In this document: in pieces, positions 22,508 to 31,987 of the stretch
Layout of the letters: each line of letters opens with the position of its first letter
Numbering within the stretch: the first letter of the stretch is position 1
DNA from: Bacteroidia bacterium
GTDB taxonomy: Bacteria > Bacteroidota > Bacteroidia > CAILMK01 > JBBDIG01
Direction of reading: 5' to 3'
Length of the DNA: 32,046 nucleotides
Assembly (NCBI GenBank): GCA_040880525.1
Contig: JBBDIG010000029.1
Span: forward strand, 1 to 32,046
Made by a program: the position numbers and the translations under genes
Notes under the pieces: model-generated
What the model saw: the letters and a program-made list of their open reading frames with translations, nothing else
Databases searched by the model: none
What the model was told of the DNA's origin: nothing

Positions 22508-25309
22508 TTGGCAGGAACCTACACCATTGGAGGAGCCTCTCCTGACTTTGCTGATATTCAGGCAGCCGTGGATGCACTGCATTCTTACGGGATATGCAGT
22601 GATGTAACTTTTAAAATTAGGGATGGCATTTACAATGAACAGGTGGAGCTGAACGAATTTGTTGATTCCGGCCAAAGCATGTCAGTAAATTTTGAAGCCG
22701 AAACTCCCTCCACCAAAGGCGTAAAATGGGAATACCAAAATAGCAGCGAGGATTCAGATTTTGTCCTGATGCTGAAAGGTACCAATAACGTACGGTTCAG
22801 GCATATTACATTTAACAGTGCACGGGGAGATTATACCGGCTTGGTACTTGGCGATGGCCACTTGAATAATATCTCTTTTGAACACTGTATATTCCAAGTT
22901 GACACTGTTATATCTTCCTCGTCCTCCGATCATTATTCGATTTATCTGAAAGGAGACTTAAATGGAATATCGTTTAAAAATAATGTGATTAATGGAAATT
23001 ATTACGGACTGTCTATTTTACCAAATTATGGCAATTATGTAAGCCTTGAGGATAACCGGTTCAGCGGTCAACAGCAAATGGCCATTAGCGTAGCGAGGAC
23101 TGGCAATCTTTTGGTCAGCGGAAATTATATGGCTAATGCAGGATGGGGCATGTCGCTTTCGCAATTACTGGATTCGGTTGTAGTAAAGAATAATCAGGTA
23201 TATGTGAACGGGAACATAGGAATCTTCCTGCGGCAATTGAAGAAGAATAGCCTGACCATGTTCAATAATTTTATTGTTATAGATGGATATTTTGCTGTAG
23301 CCAGGGGTTTATTCATTCAAGATTCATGGGGGCTTAACATTTATCACAACAGCATTGTGATGGGGATGACAGGAAGCGGTGCCAGCAGCGCTGTGGAGCT
23401 TGACAATGTGCGGGAACTAAATTTCCTGAACAACATTGTGTCGGGCAAAGAAGGCGCTTATGTGTATGTTATTGAAAATAATTGTCAGGACTTGTTTTTT
23501 GACCATAACGCGCTTTATTCCAAAAACAACTATGTGAACCTTAAAGGGGTCAAGATTTTTTCCAATTTCAATGAATGGCAAGGTTATCAGATCGGTTCAC
23601 AGCAGCAGGATATGAACTCCGTGGATGTATTGCCCGATTTTGTTTCCATAACCGATCTTCATTTGATAAACGACAGCGGAGTGGGGGGTATGGGCATACC
23701 TGTTGGCATAGTTGCCAATGATATTGACGGGGAAAGCAGGGATATTTTGATGCCGGACATAGGCGCTGATGAAGTTAATGATAAAAGCCAGGTGGATGCG
23801 GGTATTTATAAGGTGGAAATTCAGGGGAATAAATATTGTGAAGGAAACAGGACACTAACCGCAGTAATTAAAAACTACGGTATAGATACGCTGACTACTT
23901 TGACGATTGAATGGAAAGTGAATCAGGTAAACCAAACAACAGCGCAATGGAATGGTAAATTGTCCCCGAATGATACGGCTTCGATCTTTCTTGACACTTT
24001 AAATATTGCGCAAGACAGCGGGTATGATTTCTCAGTCTGGACTACGATGCCGAATGGAGTGGCGGACAGCGTGGCATCCAATGATTCATTCCATATTTCT
24101 TTTCACACGGATCGTGGCGTTAGCCTGCCAGACAGCGCCTTTGTCTGCATGCCCGATAGCTTAATGCTGACTGCCGAAATATTCAAGTCAGTCTTGTGGA
24201 ACACTTCCGAGACCACAGTAAGCATTTTTGTTAAAGATTCCGGAACCTACTCCGTGGAGGTGGAGACGGTGAATGGATGCAAGTACAGTGATAGCACAAA
24301 GGTCATTGTTGATGAAGATTGTGTGTGGCCGGGAGACGCAAACGCAGATGGAATTGTAAACAACCTGGACATCCTCGCCATCGGTGTGAAGCACGGAAAA
24401 ACGGGCCCTGCCAGATTGTACGATTCAGGTTACTGGGCGCCCCACCACGTGCTGACCTGGAAAGATACCCTGGCTAATGGCGTGGACATAAAGCACACGG
24501 ATTGTGATGGGGATGGCATCATCAACTATCTTGATACCAATATTGTGTCAAGAAATTATTCATATACGCACAACAAGGCTGGTGGTACGGTTTCAGGTGT
24601 CAGTGGTGATCCTGTACTTGCGGTATCTTTTACCAAATCCAATTATAATCCTGGTGATGAAGTTGTTGTGAATGTTAGCTTCGGGGATGACCAAATCAAC
24701 GCGCAGGATATTTATGGACTAGCTTTTTCGCTTAATCGGCCGGATGATCTTATTGAGCCGGGGAGCATAAGCTGGGATTATAGTGGCAGTTGGCTAAGTG
24801 GTGCAGGACCAGCACTTTTAGTTTTTAATAAATGGACAGGCCAGGGGTACCGAATAGAGAGTGCCATTTCAAGGGTAAATCAAACCAACAAGAGCGGTTC
24901 CGGTACTATTGCTACGCTGCGGTTTCATTTAAAGAGTTCTGTATCTGTTGATAAAATGGTAATAAAATTTGAGAACGTTCATATTATTGATAATAATGAA
25001 ATTCCGGTACCATTTATTACCAAGAGTGATTCTGTGATCTTTAAAACAGGCGTAACAGGAAATGATTTACGTCCAGCCGTTCTTGTTTATCCCAATCCTG
25101 CCAATGATCTGATTTATATAGATTATGGAACTTTGGTAGTCAGCTCAATGATATTGACGGATTTGAATGGAAAGATTATTCGTCAAATTGAAAAACCTGA
25201 AGGCCCGAAACATACATTGAACGTGGAAGGACTGCCTCAGGGCATTTACTTATTGCAAATAAAATCTCAGGAAAGTATCATTGTTAATCGAATAGGAATT
25301 GGATTTTAA
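22508..25309 (+). CDS. Giant beta-helix/CARDB surface protein, C-terminal part with T9SS domain
   Basis: Continuation of the gene above, out of frame with it. It has no signal peptide, and TTG 22508 is merely the first start-like codon, so it is unlikely to be made or exported alone. It contains the fifth beta-helix domain (opening AGTYTIGGASPDFADIQAAV), the fifth CARDB-like domain, an Ig-like segment (GTYSVEVETVNGC) and a dockerin-like pair of calcium loops (GDANADGIVNNLDILAIG and DCDGDGIINYLDTNIV). A cohesin-like beta domain (about 24600-25050) and a type A sorting domain (VYPNPANDLIYIDYG ... LPQGIYLLQI) follow. The dockerin plus cohesin-like pair is a common terminal arrangement in Bacteroidota secreted proteins and does not imply a cellulosome. 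Confidence 0.85.
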   Translation: MAGTYTIGGASPDFADIQAAVDALHSYGICSDVTFKIRDGIYNEQVELNEFVDSGQSMSVNFEAETPSTKGVKWEYQNSSEDSDFVLMLKGTNNVRFRHITFNSARGDYTGLVLGDGHLNNISFEHCIFQVDTVISSSSSDHYSIYLKGDLNGISFKNNVINGNYYGLSILPNYGNYVSLEDNRFSGQQQMAISVARTGNLLVSGNYMANAGWGMSLSQLLDSVVVKNNQVYVNGNIGIFLRQLKKNSLTMFNNFIVIDGYFAVARGLFIQDSWGLNIYHNSIVMGMTGSGASSAVELDNVRELNFLNNIVSGKEGAYVYVIENNCQDLFFDHNALYSKNNYVNLKGVKIFSNFNEWQGYQIGSQQQDMNSVDVLPDFVSITDLHLINDSGVGGMGIPVGIVANDIDGESRDILMPDIGADEVNDKSQVDAGIYKVEIQGNKYCEGNRTLTAVIKNYGIDTLTTLTIEWKVNQVNQTTAQWNGKLSPNDTASIFLDTLNIAQDSGYDFSVWTTMPNGVADSVASNDSFHISFHTDRGVSLPDSAFVCMPDSLMLTAEIFKSVLWNTSETTVSIFVKDSGTYSVEVETVNGCKYSDSTKVIVDEDCVWPGDANADGIVNNLDILAIGVKHGKTGPARLYDSGYWAPHHVLTWKDTLANGVDIKHTDCDGDGIINYLDTNIVSRNYSYTHNKAGGTVSGVSGDPVLAVSFTKSNYNPGDEVVVNVSFGDDQINAQDIYGLAFSLNRPDDLIEPGSISWDYSGSWLSGAGPALLVFNKWTGQGYRIESAISRVNQTNKSGSGTIATLRFHLKSSVSVDKMVIKFENVHIIDNNEIPVPFITKSDSVIFKTGVTGNDLRPAVLVYPNPANDLIYIDYGTLVVSSMILTDLNGKIIRQIEKPEGPKHTLNVEGLPQGIYLLQIKSQESIIVNRIGIGF

Positions 25310-25373
25310 TTTATCATTGGTCCGCAATTACTGGCGGATGAGAAGAAAATAGTCCAATCCCTCTGTATTACGC

Positions 25374-26027
25374 TCAATACAACACATCATGCTCGCGCAG
25401 GAATGAGACCGTGGCGTCTTCTCCTTCTTTCAGTTGGTTCTGCTGGTAAGATTGGAATTGCTCTGCCGTCATTATAATTTGCATTTCCGTGCGCATCGTC
25501 TCTTTCGATTCTTTAATATCCTTGCCAAATTCCTGCTTGTCCTTAGTATCCCTGTACTGTTCCCGAAGCTCATGCACTCGGTCATAATTTTTCAGCGAGG
25601 CCTCCACCAGCTTTTTCTCCTGCTTGTCATCCAGCTTTATTTCATCACCTACAGCAGCCCAATAGTTCTGAAGTTTTGCCTCCAGGAAAGCGCGTTTCTT
25701 TTCCGCCATCAGGTCGTGGTATTTTCTCATTTGCTTAAAACTCAGCAAATCGGCAAACTTGGCCTCAAGGTTCTGCATGTACCACCGCTTTTTTTCCCGG
25801 TCGCTCCAGTCCCAATCCTGGAGGTTGGCAACGGCTGCGTAGTTCTGCTTCAGAATGTATCTCACCTGTTCCTGCTGCTCTTCTGATAGGTCCAGTTGGC
25901 GCGTCAGCGTATCGAGTTCCTGTTCTATGAATTTATCGGTGGATACGCTCCGATCATTCACTTGGGCCACAACGAATTCCGGTAGAAAAATAGCTATAAT
26001 TGCGAGGAGTGAAAATAACTTCTTCAT
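25374..26027 (-). CDS. Spy/LTXXQ-like periplasmic helical protein
   Basis: About 217 aa from the ATG at 26027, which starts a signal peptide (MKKLFSLLAIIAIFLPEFVV, AQ cleavage); an upstream in-frame ATG at 26054 would add nine residues. The mature protein is highly charged and helical with two related segments: LDLSEEQQEQVRYIL and IKLDDKQEKKLVEASL. This L..EQ..... pattern resembles the Spy/CpxP LTXXQ family of periplasmic chaperones and stress proteins. Family assignment is tentative because the exact LTXXQ motif is absent. It converges with the giant beta-helix gene. Confidence 0.75.
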   Translation of the reverse strand: MKKLFSLLAIIAIFLPEFVVAQVNDRSVSTDKFIEQELDTLTRQLDLSEEQQEQVRYILKQNYAAVANLQDWDWSDREKKRWYMQNLEAKFADLLSFKQMRKYHDLMAEKKRAFLEAKLQNYWAAVGDEIKLDDKQEKKLVEASLKNYDRVHELREQYRDTKDKQEFGKDIKESKETMRTEMQIIMTAEQFQSYQQNQLKEGEDATVSFLREHDVLY

Positions 26028-26255
26028 TTGTCTGGTCATTTGGTTCATATTCAAAACACCACGCCCGCCAAATTGCTCAAAGTATTTGGAATTTATGGGG
26101 ATAGGCGTGAATAAAACGGATGAGACTGATTTGCACTAATTTCTTCAACTCTTTTAAATATCGTTACCGGTAGTTGTTGCCTAATAATAGGTATTCGTAC
26201 TGAAAAAATGAACGGTACGGAGGATCTGTTTGGTTCCTGATGTATTTATTGTACT

Positions 26256-27559
26256 CTAGTTTACCCCGCCATTGGTGGTTTTTAAAACCCTCCCGGAATT
26301 TCTGGTGGCCCATCCTGTATTCCGGTTAATAAAAAAGATGCTTCTGATGTGACTGGTGCTTGTTCCTGATACAGAACTGGGCGCACTCCAGCTATTTCCA
26401 CCATTTGTGGTTCGCAAAATGGTCCCGGAATTTCCACAGACCCATCCATAAAGTGAATCAATAAAAAAAACATCCTGAAGATGGTTTGAAGTTAGTGCTG
26501 GTGATAATACTTCCCAGCCTGCCGCTTCTGGCTGGATATCGAACATTGCGGCCAATCCTTCGGTGGAGAGAATTAGCTGGGCGGAAGAATGGGCTGCATT
26601 TGGAACAACGACAATATTTTGTGTCGAATTGATGTCAAAAGAGTAATTAGAATTATAATACTGCTTAAGGTGGTTAAAATAAATAATACCTCTTTCAAGG
26701 CGGTGATTACCCTGTGCCATCGCTGCACATGTGGTTTCAAGCTGTGAATGATTAGGGTCATTGTCCATTGCGCCCAGCAGGTAAACTACATCCCGTTCCT
26801 TAAACTGGCCGCGTATGGTAGAATCAGCTACTGAGCTCAAATAAGGGCAGGCAGTAGAATTATGCAATCCATACCTCCATGAATTATATCCACTACAACC
26901 ACTTGAAGGTACCTGAAATTGATTTAAGCTAGTCGACACCCTTCTTTTATTGTCCATATATAAGTAGGATGATGGGTTTGCAACAATATACTTTACCGGA
27001 ACTGAAATAAGGTTTTCTGCTCGATTTACAGCCGCATAACGGTTCACATATTGTCCTCCTGAAGAATGGCCGGCCACAATGATCTGGCATAGGTTAGGGT
27101 TCTTATTCACCAACCGGAGAATGACACTGTCCATGACTGCAAAGGAGCTGAGCGGGTTCGAATTCAAAGAATTGAAACCTCTGATCATTCCGTTCGGAGA
27201 TCCCCGCCAGCGAAGATAATTGCTGTTCAAACTATGAGCAGTTACATCATCATCATCGAGAAATTGAGGGGCAACTACTATGGCCTGGTTCTTTAAGTTT
27301 CCCAGTTCGGCTGCCTGTAGCATGGTTTCAAGGTAGAGGTCGGTATTTTTGCCTATACCGTGGATGTGCAACAAAGCTATTTTGTATTCAGCATTGACCG
27401 AATCCGGATGGCTGTTTGAAAAATAAGTGAATTTTAATTTTGTCCGTTGACGGTGAATTCAGCCTCTTTGTCCGAAATTGTATCCACAGGTGCAGCCATT
27501 GCAACGGTGCTAAGAAACAAGAAAGCAGAGGATAACCAGATAGTAAGAGAGGATTTCAT
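26256..27559 (-). pseudogene. Secreted alpha/beta hydrolase with BNR/YCF48-like repeats, inactivated
   Basis: From ATG 27559 a signal peptide (MKSSLTIWLSSAFLFLSTVA) leads into F-T-V-N-G-Q, where a 4-A run (27438-27441) is followed by TAA. Adding one A continues as LKFTYFSNSHPDSVNAEYKI and into the hydrolase domain LLHIHGIGKN. The domain has the nucleophile elbow IVAGHSSGG. Two BNR/YCF48-like repeats follow (IDSLYGWVCGNSGTILRTTN). The current stop (TAG 26256-26258) stands where repeats have Trp (N-G-G-V-N-*), and repeat-like sequence STINTSGTKQILRTVHFF continues past it to 26181. The gene thus has a frameshift and a nonsense codon and has probably lost a C-terminal sorting domain. The longest intact frame is 26256-27374. 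Confidence 0.8.
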
Positions 27560-27599
27560 TAATTGATTAATTTACAGAAATTTAAGGAGGGCATCAGGA

Positions 27600-27607
27600 C
27601 AAATGTA
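27600..27607 (-). promoter_or_regulatory. Possible -7 box of the hydrolase pseudogene
   Basis: On the minus strand TACATTTG matches TAnnTTTG, about 40 bases before the ATG at 27559. The -33 region is weak. Confidence 0.4.
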
Positions 27608-27828
27608 GTCAAAGCCGGTTCCTAAAACTAATTGTCCTCTTTGTTGTAGCAGGCAGATGGGGAGTTTAAAGTCTATAAATCAGTTCTGAGTGTTCTCTCT
27701 AAGTTCTCCGTTCCTCCTCCTTCTATTTTTTTATTGACGTTGACTTTTTAATTATTTTTAAGTAAATAATAATATTGACATTTAGAATAAAGGCGGATAA
27801 AAATTAAAATAATTTCCGCCCAACCGTT
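27608..27828. other. AT-rich intergenic stretch, nothing recognised
   Basis: No reading frame, repeat or RNA structure that I can support. It becomes very AT-rich at 27725-27810, just before the decayed REP/RAYT unit. Confidence 0.5.
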
Positions 27829-27870
27829 CGACTCCGATAAGAGGCTACGTTTGAAAGCCTTTGGATTTAG
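27829..27870. repeat. Decayed L-type REP-like element
   Basis: CCCAACCGTTCGACTCC ... GAGGCTACGTTTGAAAGCC ... GGATTTAG follows the order of the L-type element (GTCGCTTGGCTCC ... GGCTACGTTTTGCAGCC ... GGCTGTAG) with many changes. It lies beyond the 3' end of the RAYT remnant, as in the intact copies. Confidence 0.5.
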
Positions 27871-27904
27871 TTTGAATAATCTGATTCCAAAGCATTCAAT
27901 ACCT

Positions 27905-28062
27905 TCAATGGGCTTTCCTGGATCGCACTTATAATAGTACCGGTATTCCGGCAGGCTTACATAACCCGCTTTCCCGGGTTCAGTTGAATGTAATCTTTCT
28001 TCTGATCAACAATTCCGGGGGCCTCAGCTCTTTCTGGTCCAGGAAACTTTATCCGCAAATAG
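27905..28062 (-). pseudogene. RAYT transposase remnant (C-terminal part)
   Basis: On the minus strand GIVDQKKDYIQLNPGK matches the RAYT hallmark GIIDQKIEYIHLNPVKAGYV. After a 1-base frame change GYVSLPEYRYYY follows, matching GYVTLPEHWYG. The downstream noncoding sequence (GAAAGCCCATTGAAGGTATT) also matches the intact units. The HUH half of the gene is not detectable. Confidence 0.8.
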
Positions 28063-28100
28063 CATAGAATTGTCCTGTCATACCCGCGAAGAGCAGGAGA

Positions 28101-28134
28101 TTCCGGACATTTCGTGAAAAACGAAATGCCGGAA
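28101..28134. repeat. Hairpin repeat inside the RAYT relic
   Basis: TTCCGGACATTTCGT and ACGAAATGCCGGAA pair over 14 bases with one bulge around a GAAAA loop. The sequence (GTCATTCCGGCATTTCGT type) differs from the other REP families here and seems to have been inserted into, or recombined with, the relic. Confidence 0.65.
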
Positions 28135-28206
28135 TGACAATGAATTGGAAGAAAACTTAGCCGAAGCTTTTCTTCTTCCGTCAGCAAACCGCACAGGCAC
28201 TTTGAT

Positions 28207-28250
28207 CCAACCAAGTGAGGGCTATTTTCTAAAGCCTTTAGCTGTTGTAG
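28207..28250. repeat. Second decayed L-type REP-like element
   Basis: CCAACCAAGTGAGGGCTATT, then TAAAGCCTTTAGCTGTTGTAG, aligns with the second half of the L-type REP (GCCAAGTGACGGCTACG ... CAGCCTATGGCTGTAG). Confidence 0.5.
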
Positions 28251-28277
28251 CATGTGATGAATCGCAGGTATTCTCCT

Positions 28278-29833
28278 TTAATGCTTTATCCATCTTTTGG
28301 TCAGTACCTCCTTTTCGGTGAATATCCGAATAAAATATAGACCGGGAGAAAGTGCTGAGACATTCAATTCAGCATGATTGACCTGTAGATTGGCCGACAC
28401 TGACATTTCGCGGCCAGATAAATCCAGGACCCTGATTTCTTTGATGGGAGCGGACGAGGTGATCCCCAGGGTTATTTGGGCAGGATTCGGGAAGAGTACC
28501 AAACGGCCTTGCGCAGGCTGACGGGGTAGGCCTGTTGGGAAATTCTGCGTATAGTATTCCGCCACCGCCTGAATATCGTCTTCCATCCTGCTGAAAGCGC
28601 CCAGTTGGCCGCTGCCGGTATTGGGGTGGAAAATGGAAGCTACCGTCAGTTGCAGTTCATCGCCCGGTGCAAAGCGCACAGGCCCTACCGAGCCAATTCC
28701 CCTGCGGTCACCTGGCTGATGGTTTTCGCTTTCTTCCGACCATTCGGATGAATTGCCCGGGTCACCGGGATAGGCATGGGTTGCCGGGGTAGTGCCTTTG
28801 TAGCCGTCTCCGCCCCGGGTAAGCGCTGAGCCATCTTTCCATCTTCCCCTGAGGTAGTGGTAATACTCAATTGGACTTTCGGGATTTCCCTGACTGGTAA
28901 AATCATTGTTATAATACATAAAATGCGACAAGTCCTGCCCAATAAAGGCAATGCTTTGCACAGGGGGTTGAGCGCCATATCCTTGAGAGCCGTCATCAAA
29001 AGAGTCACCATTATAACCGAAAAAGGCATTCAGGTCTGGGTTGGAACCGATAAAATCATCGAAGCCAAATCCAATATCAAAGTCCGCGAACATCCCGTAA
29101 TAGAGCGAATCGTAGGTATGCTGGCTGCGGTTTATAATCCGGAATTCCAGATAAACAGTATTGTCCAATGGATTTCCATCAGCGGTGTCCAGCACAAAAG
29201 CAGTGGCATGGACTTCAATTCCCAAAGGTTCTCCACCGGTTTCCGTATGCGCTGCAAATTGGTCGTTCATCACCCAATAAAGCGTCTGGCTTCCGCGCAC
29301 CTCCGGGTAGTCACCATGCTGTGGTTCGTACAAACCATTTTTATCTGCGTCTACAAAAGGTGCCATGCGTTTGGAGTGGCGGGTATTTGATGAATTTCCG
29401 GGCCAGTTGGCAATGCCGCTCGTAATGGGACCGCCTGCCTTAAATGCCTCCACCTCAGCCCTGCTAATGGCCCAAATGGAGTCCCAGGCTTGTACGGCAG
29501 GGCCGGTTGTGGTGCCGGTGGTGGTATCGAGCGGGCCAGGGTAAAAATCGTAGCCACCCTGCCTGTAAGTCATTGCCGCCAGGTGGAGGTTTCTGCCCGC
29601 ATCCAGGCCACCAATCCATAGCGCTGCCCCAAATAGCGTGTGCTTGCCGCTTCCTCCCGGTACTTCAAAGCCAGGGGTGAAATCGAGGTTATAGAACATA
29701 TCGCCACCATTGTGAATAACGGCACGCACATTATTGGATTCCAGTTTGCGGAGGCAGTTGGTATTTGTGCTTTTCCTGAATGGACGAAGAAAGCTGCCAG
29801 TACAATAAGTGGTAAAACGTATAGTATTTTCAT
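28278..29833 (-). CDS. T9SS-sorted secreted protein, frameshift after the signal peptide
   Basis: ATG 29833 starts a signal peptide (MKILYVLPLIVLAAFFVHSG, then KAQ), but the long frame encoding the rest lies in another frame. Adding one A to the AAA run at 29764-29766 gives K-A-Q-N-T-N-C-L-R-K-L-E-S-N-N-V-R-A and restores a ~519-aa protein, so this start is preferred over the ATG at 29876, whose N-terminus lacks a signal. The mature part is a large beta-rich domain with HNGGDMFYNLDF, WIGGLDAG and a D-A-D-K-N-G-L-Y calcium-type loop, which recurs in Bacteroidota T9SS proteins of unknown function. The C-terminus is a type A sorting domain (LFPNPAQITLGI ... LSPGLYFIRIF). Sequence error or real mutation cannot be told apart here. 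Confidence 0.82.
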
Positions 29834-29941
29834 TGGTAAATATTAATTGGTTTATTACAAAACAACGCTTTCTCATTCTTCCTGGTTTGCGTCAGTTTAT
29901 AAGTGGCAATATTCGCGGCATAAATGAAAGAAAATGCCGAC

Positions 29942-31324
29942 CTATTCCAAAACTAATTTATCAATTTTAACTATTCCGGAATTATTTTGTAGTATTAAAA
30001 AATACATACCAGATTTGAAAGTGGATAGGTTGAGACTTGTGGAATTACTAAACTCTTCTTTATATAAAACCCTGCCTGTAGCATCAAGAAGTTGTAGACT
30101 TAAGGATTGTGGTGTACCGGTCTTTATATTCACAATCCCAGTAGTAGGATTTGGATAAACCGAAGTTTTAACTAATTGATTTTCCTTTATCCCCATGGGT
30201 AACTTAGTGATACCTGAATCTTTCCCATTGATAACCCAACCAATTATGTCTGTATACCTGCCGATTGTGGAAATATTATAAATTAGATATCCTCTATAAA
30301 AATAGTTGCACTCAGGGGTGTAAAATCCAAATCCTTCACGTACATCATGCTGATCATATATTTGACAATCCAATATATAGATGGTACTTTCCAGACATTT
30401 CATTGAAGCCCCATTCTTTTGCCAGACCCTATTTTCTAATAATGATGGACTACCTGACGGAAAAGTAATGTACCCATAAGCCAGAACATGGGAAAGGTTC
30501 TGTAGAGGCGCATAGTAGGTAGTATCTCCCTGGCTTTCCTTCAGCGTTACATCCTCCGTTCTCCAATATTTATAATAAATCGAATCGGGCGTAATCAGTA
30601 GCTCAGTAATAGAATCCTTATAGACAAGATCCGGATACTTTTGATAGCCGAAATTATTCGAGTAGATACCGCCCATTTCATAGAAAAAGACATCTCCTTC
30701 AGAGAACTGAAAGTATTCCTGAAACTCCAGGTCCCGGAATCCCAGTTGGACATTATCATCTTCATAGCCGATGAGTTTTCCTGGTGGCATCATTTGAACC
30801 AATGGTGTTTGTAGGAAAGGCATTAGTTCCAGACAACCAAAATGTTTGCTCAATCGGAATGTATCGGTTGACTTGGTTCCTTTATTCGTAATCGTAAAAT
30901 ATTTTATCGAATCCAACTGACCTAAAATTACTTCTTCGGTCAGCTCAATCACTTTAAATGAGTAGTTGTCGTCCTCCCAAGTCTCATTCTTACCTGAAAA
31001 AGGAAGGAATTTGGTTTTGGATATCCCGGCAAAAACTGTATCTCCCAAAACAGAATATTCGGCTACGATAGGCCGATTCATGGCGCCTAAAGGAATTGTA
31101 TCAAGATCAATGATACAGGTGTCGGAAAAAACCAGCGTGTTGGAATAAAAGTAAAAGATTGTATCACCGCTCATTTTGGAGGAGTCCAAATAAACCTTTT
31201 GATATTGGTTGCCGGAAGAAAAGTGCATGACAGCACCCAGGGGAAATGGCGACCAATCCTGGCAAATAACGGCTGAGGAAAAAAGGCTTAGAAAACCGAC
31301 AACTTTAAGGATTTTCATTTTCAT
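29942..31324 (-). CDS. T9SS-sorted secreted protein, 460 aa
   Basis: A signal peptide (MKMKILKVVGFLSLFSSAV, then ICQ) precedes a ~355-residue region without recognised domains, followed by a clear type A sorting domain (VYPNPTTGIVNIKTGTPQ ... FKSGMYFLILQ ... KLVLE). ATGs at 31324 and 31318 are both possible starts. The mature part has short repeated strand patterns (GDTIFYFYSN, SPDSIYYKYW-like) suggesting a beta-rich fold. Its own -7 box lies upstream at 31359-31366, so it is probably transcribed independently. Confidence 0.85.
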   Translation of the reverse strand: MKMKILKVVGFLSLFSSAVICQDWSPFPLGAVMHFSSGNQYQKVYLDSSKMSGDTIFYFYSNTLVFSDTCIIDLDTIPLGAMNRPIVAEYSVLGDTVFAGISKTKFLPFSGKNETWEDDNYSFKVIELTEEVILGQLDSIKYFTITNKGTKSTDTFRLSKHFGCLELMPFLQTPLVQMMPPGKLIGYEDDNVQLGFRDLEFQEYFQFSEGDVFFYEMGGIYSNNFGYQKYPDLVYKDSITELLITPDSIYYKYWRTEDVTLKESQGDTTYYAPLQNLSHVLAYGYITFPSGSPSLLENRVWQKNGASMKCLESTIYILDCQIYDQHDVREGFGFYTPECNYFYRGYLIYNISTIGRYTDIIGWVINGKDSGITKLPMGIKENQLVKTSVYPNPTTGIVNIKTGTPQSLSLQLLDATGRVLYKEEFSNSTSLNLSTFKSGMYFLILQNNSGIVKIDKLVLE

Positions 31325-31358
31325 TGGGTTTATGGTTCTTTCATACAGGCCCGAAAGT

Positions 31359-31366
31359 CAAAGATA
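31359..31366 (-). promoter_or_regulatory. -7 box (TATCTTTG) of the 460-aa T9SS gene
   Basis: Minus-strand TATCTTTG is an exact TAnnTTTG match 35 bases before the ATG at 31324. TTTA about 18 bases further upstream could serve as -33. Predicted leader about 28 nt. Confidence 0.5.
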
Positions 31367-31460
31367 CAAGAAATTTTTCCATGCTAAAGAGCAGCAGTTG
31401 TGTGCTTTACGAATCGCTCAGTACGTGACCCGCCTGGCCTGCCCTGAAGAATTTAAGGAT

Positions 31461-31513
31461 ACAGTGGTGTGAGAGGCTCTCCTCTGTCAGCTACCGCTGG
31501 CGGGCTACCCAAT
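31461..31513 (+). other. Possible group II intron 3'-end relic
   Basis: ACAGTGGTGTGAGAGGCTCT, a stem around CTGTCAGCTACCGCTGGCGG, then GCTACCCAATT resembles the last domain of bacterial group II introns (..GGTGTGAGAGG..CTACTCGAT). No domain V or intron-encoded protein is seen next to it, so this rests on one short motif. Confidence 0.2.
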
Positions 31514-31528
31514 TATAGCCAGTGCTTC

Positions 31529-31987
31529 TTATTTTTCAATTCTCACTAAATCAATACTTTCAGAATTGGAAGTGCATTTTATTCGGAATGAGCTTCCATT
31601 CATTTGGTTGACATAATTCAGGTTTCGTTTGTTACCTGATACTTTAAATTCAATAACATGAATCTCCATTTTTCCGTTCTTCCATTGAACTGGTCTGACA
31701 GCCAACAATGTTATTGAAGTGTCACCTTTTACTTTTTTAATGATATCATCTCTTGTCAGTATCTCAATCTTTTGTCCATCAATCTCAGTCGGGAAGTTGT
31801 CTGTAGCGATCCAATCTTTTTCAATATAGTAGGTGTCAGGAATCTTAATGAGGTCTGGCCTTTCTTGATTGAATTCTATTAGGTACTGAAGATGTCCTGA
31901 CAAAGCCCGAAGATAAATATTGGTACTGTCGGTCTGAGATTGAGCATTTAAAGTCCATGTCAGAATAAATGCTGTTATGATTGTCAA
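31529..31987 (-). CDS. Small exported hypothetical protein, 152 aa
   Basis: The N-terminus (TIITAFILTWTLNAQSQ) looks like a signal peptide cut after N-A-Q. The mature part has no motif that I recognise. The start is doubtful: TTG 31987 is used here, four codons after an in-frame TAA. The codons before it read D-K-T-L, as if an original M-K-T-L start had been changed, so the ATG may be lost. No sorting domain is present; a periplasmic location is most likely. The sequence between this gene and the right edge shows nothing further. Confidence 0.6.
   Translation of the reverse strand: MTIITAFILTWTLNAQSQTDSTNIYLRALSGHLQYLIEFNQERPDLIKIPDTYYIEKDWIATDNFPTEIDGQKIEILTRDDIIKKVKGDTSITLLAVRPVQWKNGKMEIHVIEFKVSGNKRNLNYVNQMNGSSFRIKCTSNSESIDLVRIEK

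Noticed and set aside
24320-24580. Cellulosome-type dockerin system
   Set aside because: One dockerin-like and one cohesin-like domain in the same T9SS protein is common in Bacteroidota; no scaffoldin or glycoside hydrolase is nearby.
22508-25309. The C-terminal half of the giant gene as an independent gene
   Set aside because: It begins at a TTG inside a module, has no signal peptide despite a T9SS sorting domain, and joins the upstream frame perfectly when one 7-bp copy is removed.
25320-25337. Terminator after the giant gene (TCCGC...GCGGA)
   Set aside because: The stem is only five base pairs and no T-run follows on either strand.
28278-29876. The longer frame starting at 29876 for the T9SS protein
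   Set aside because: Its N-terminus has no signal peptide and the correct signal peptide lies in another frame at 29833.
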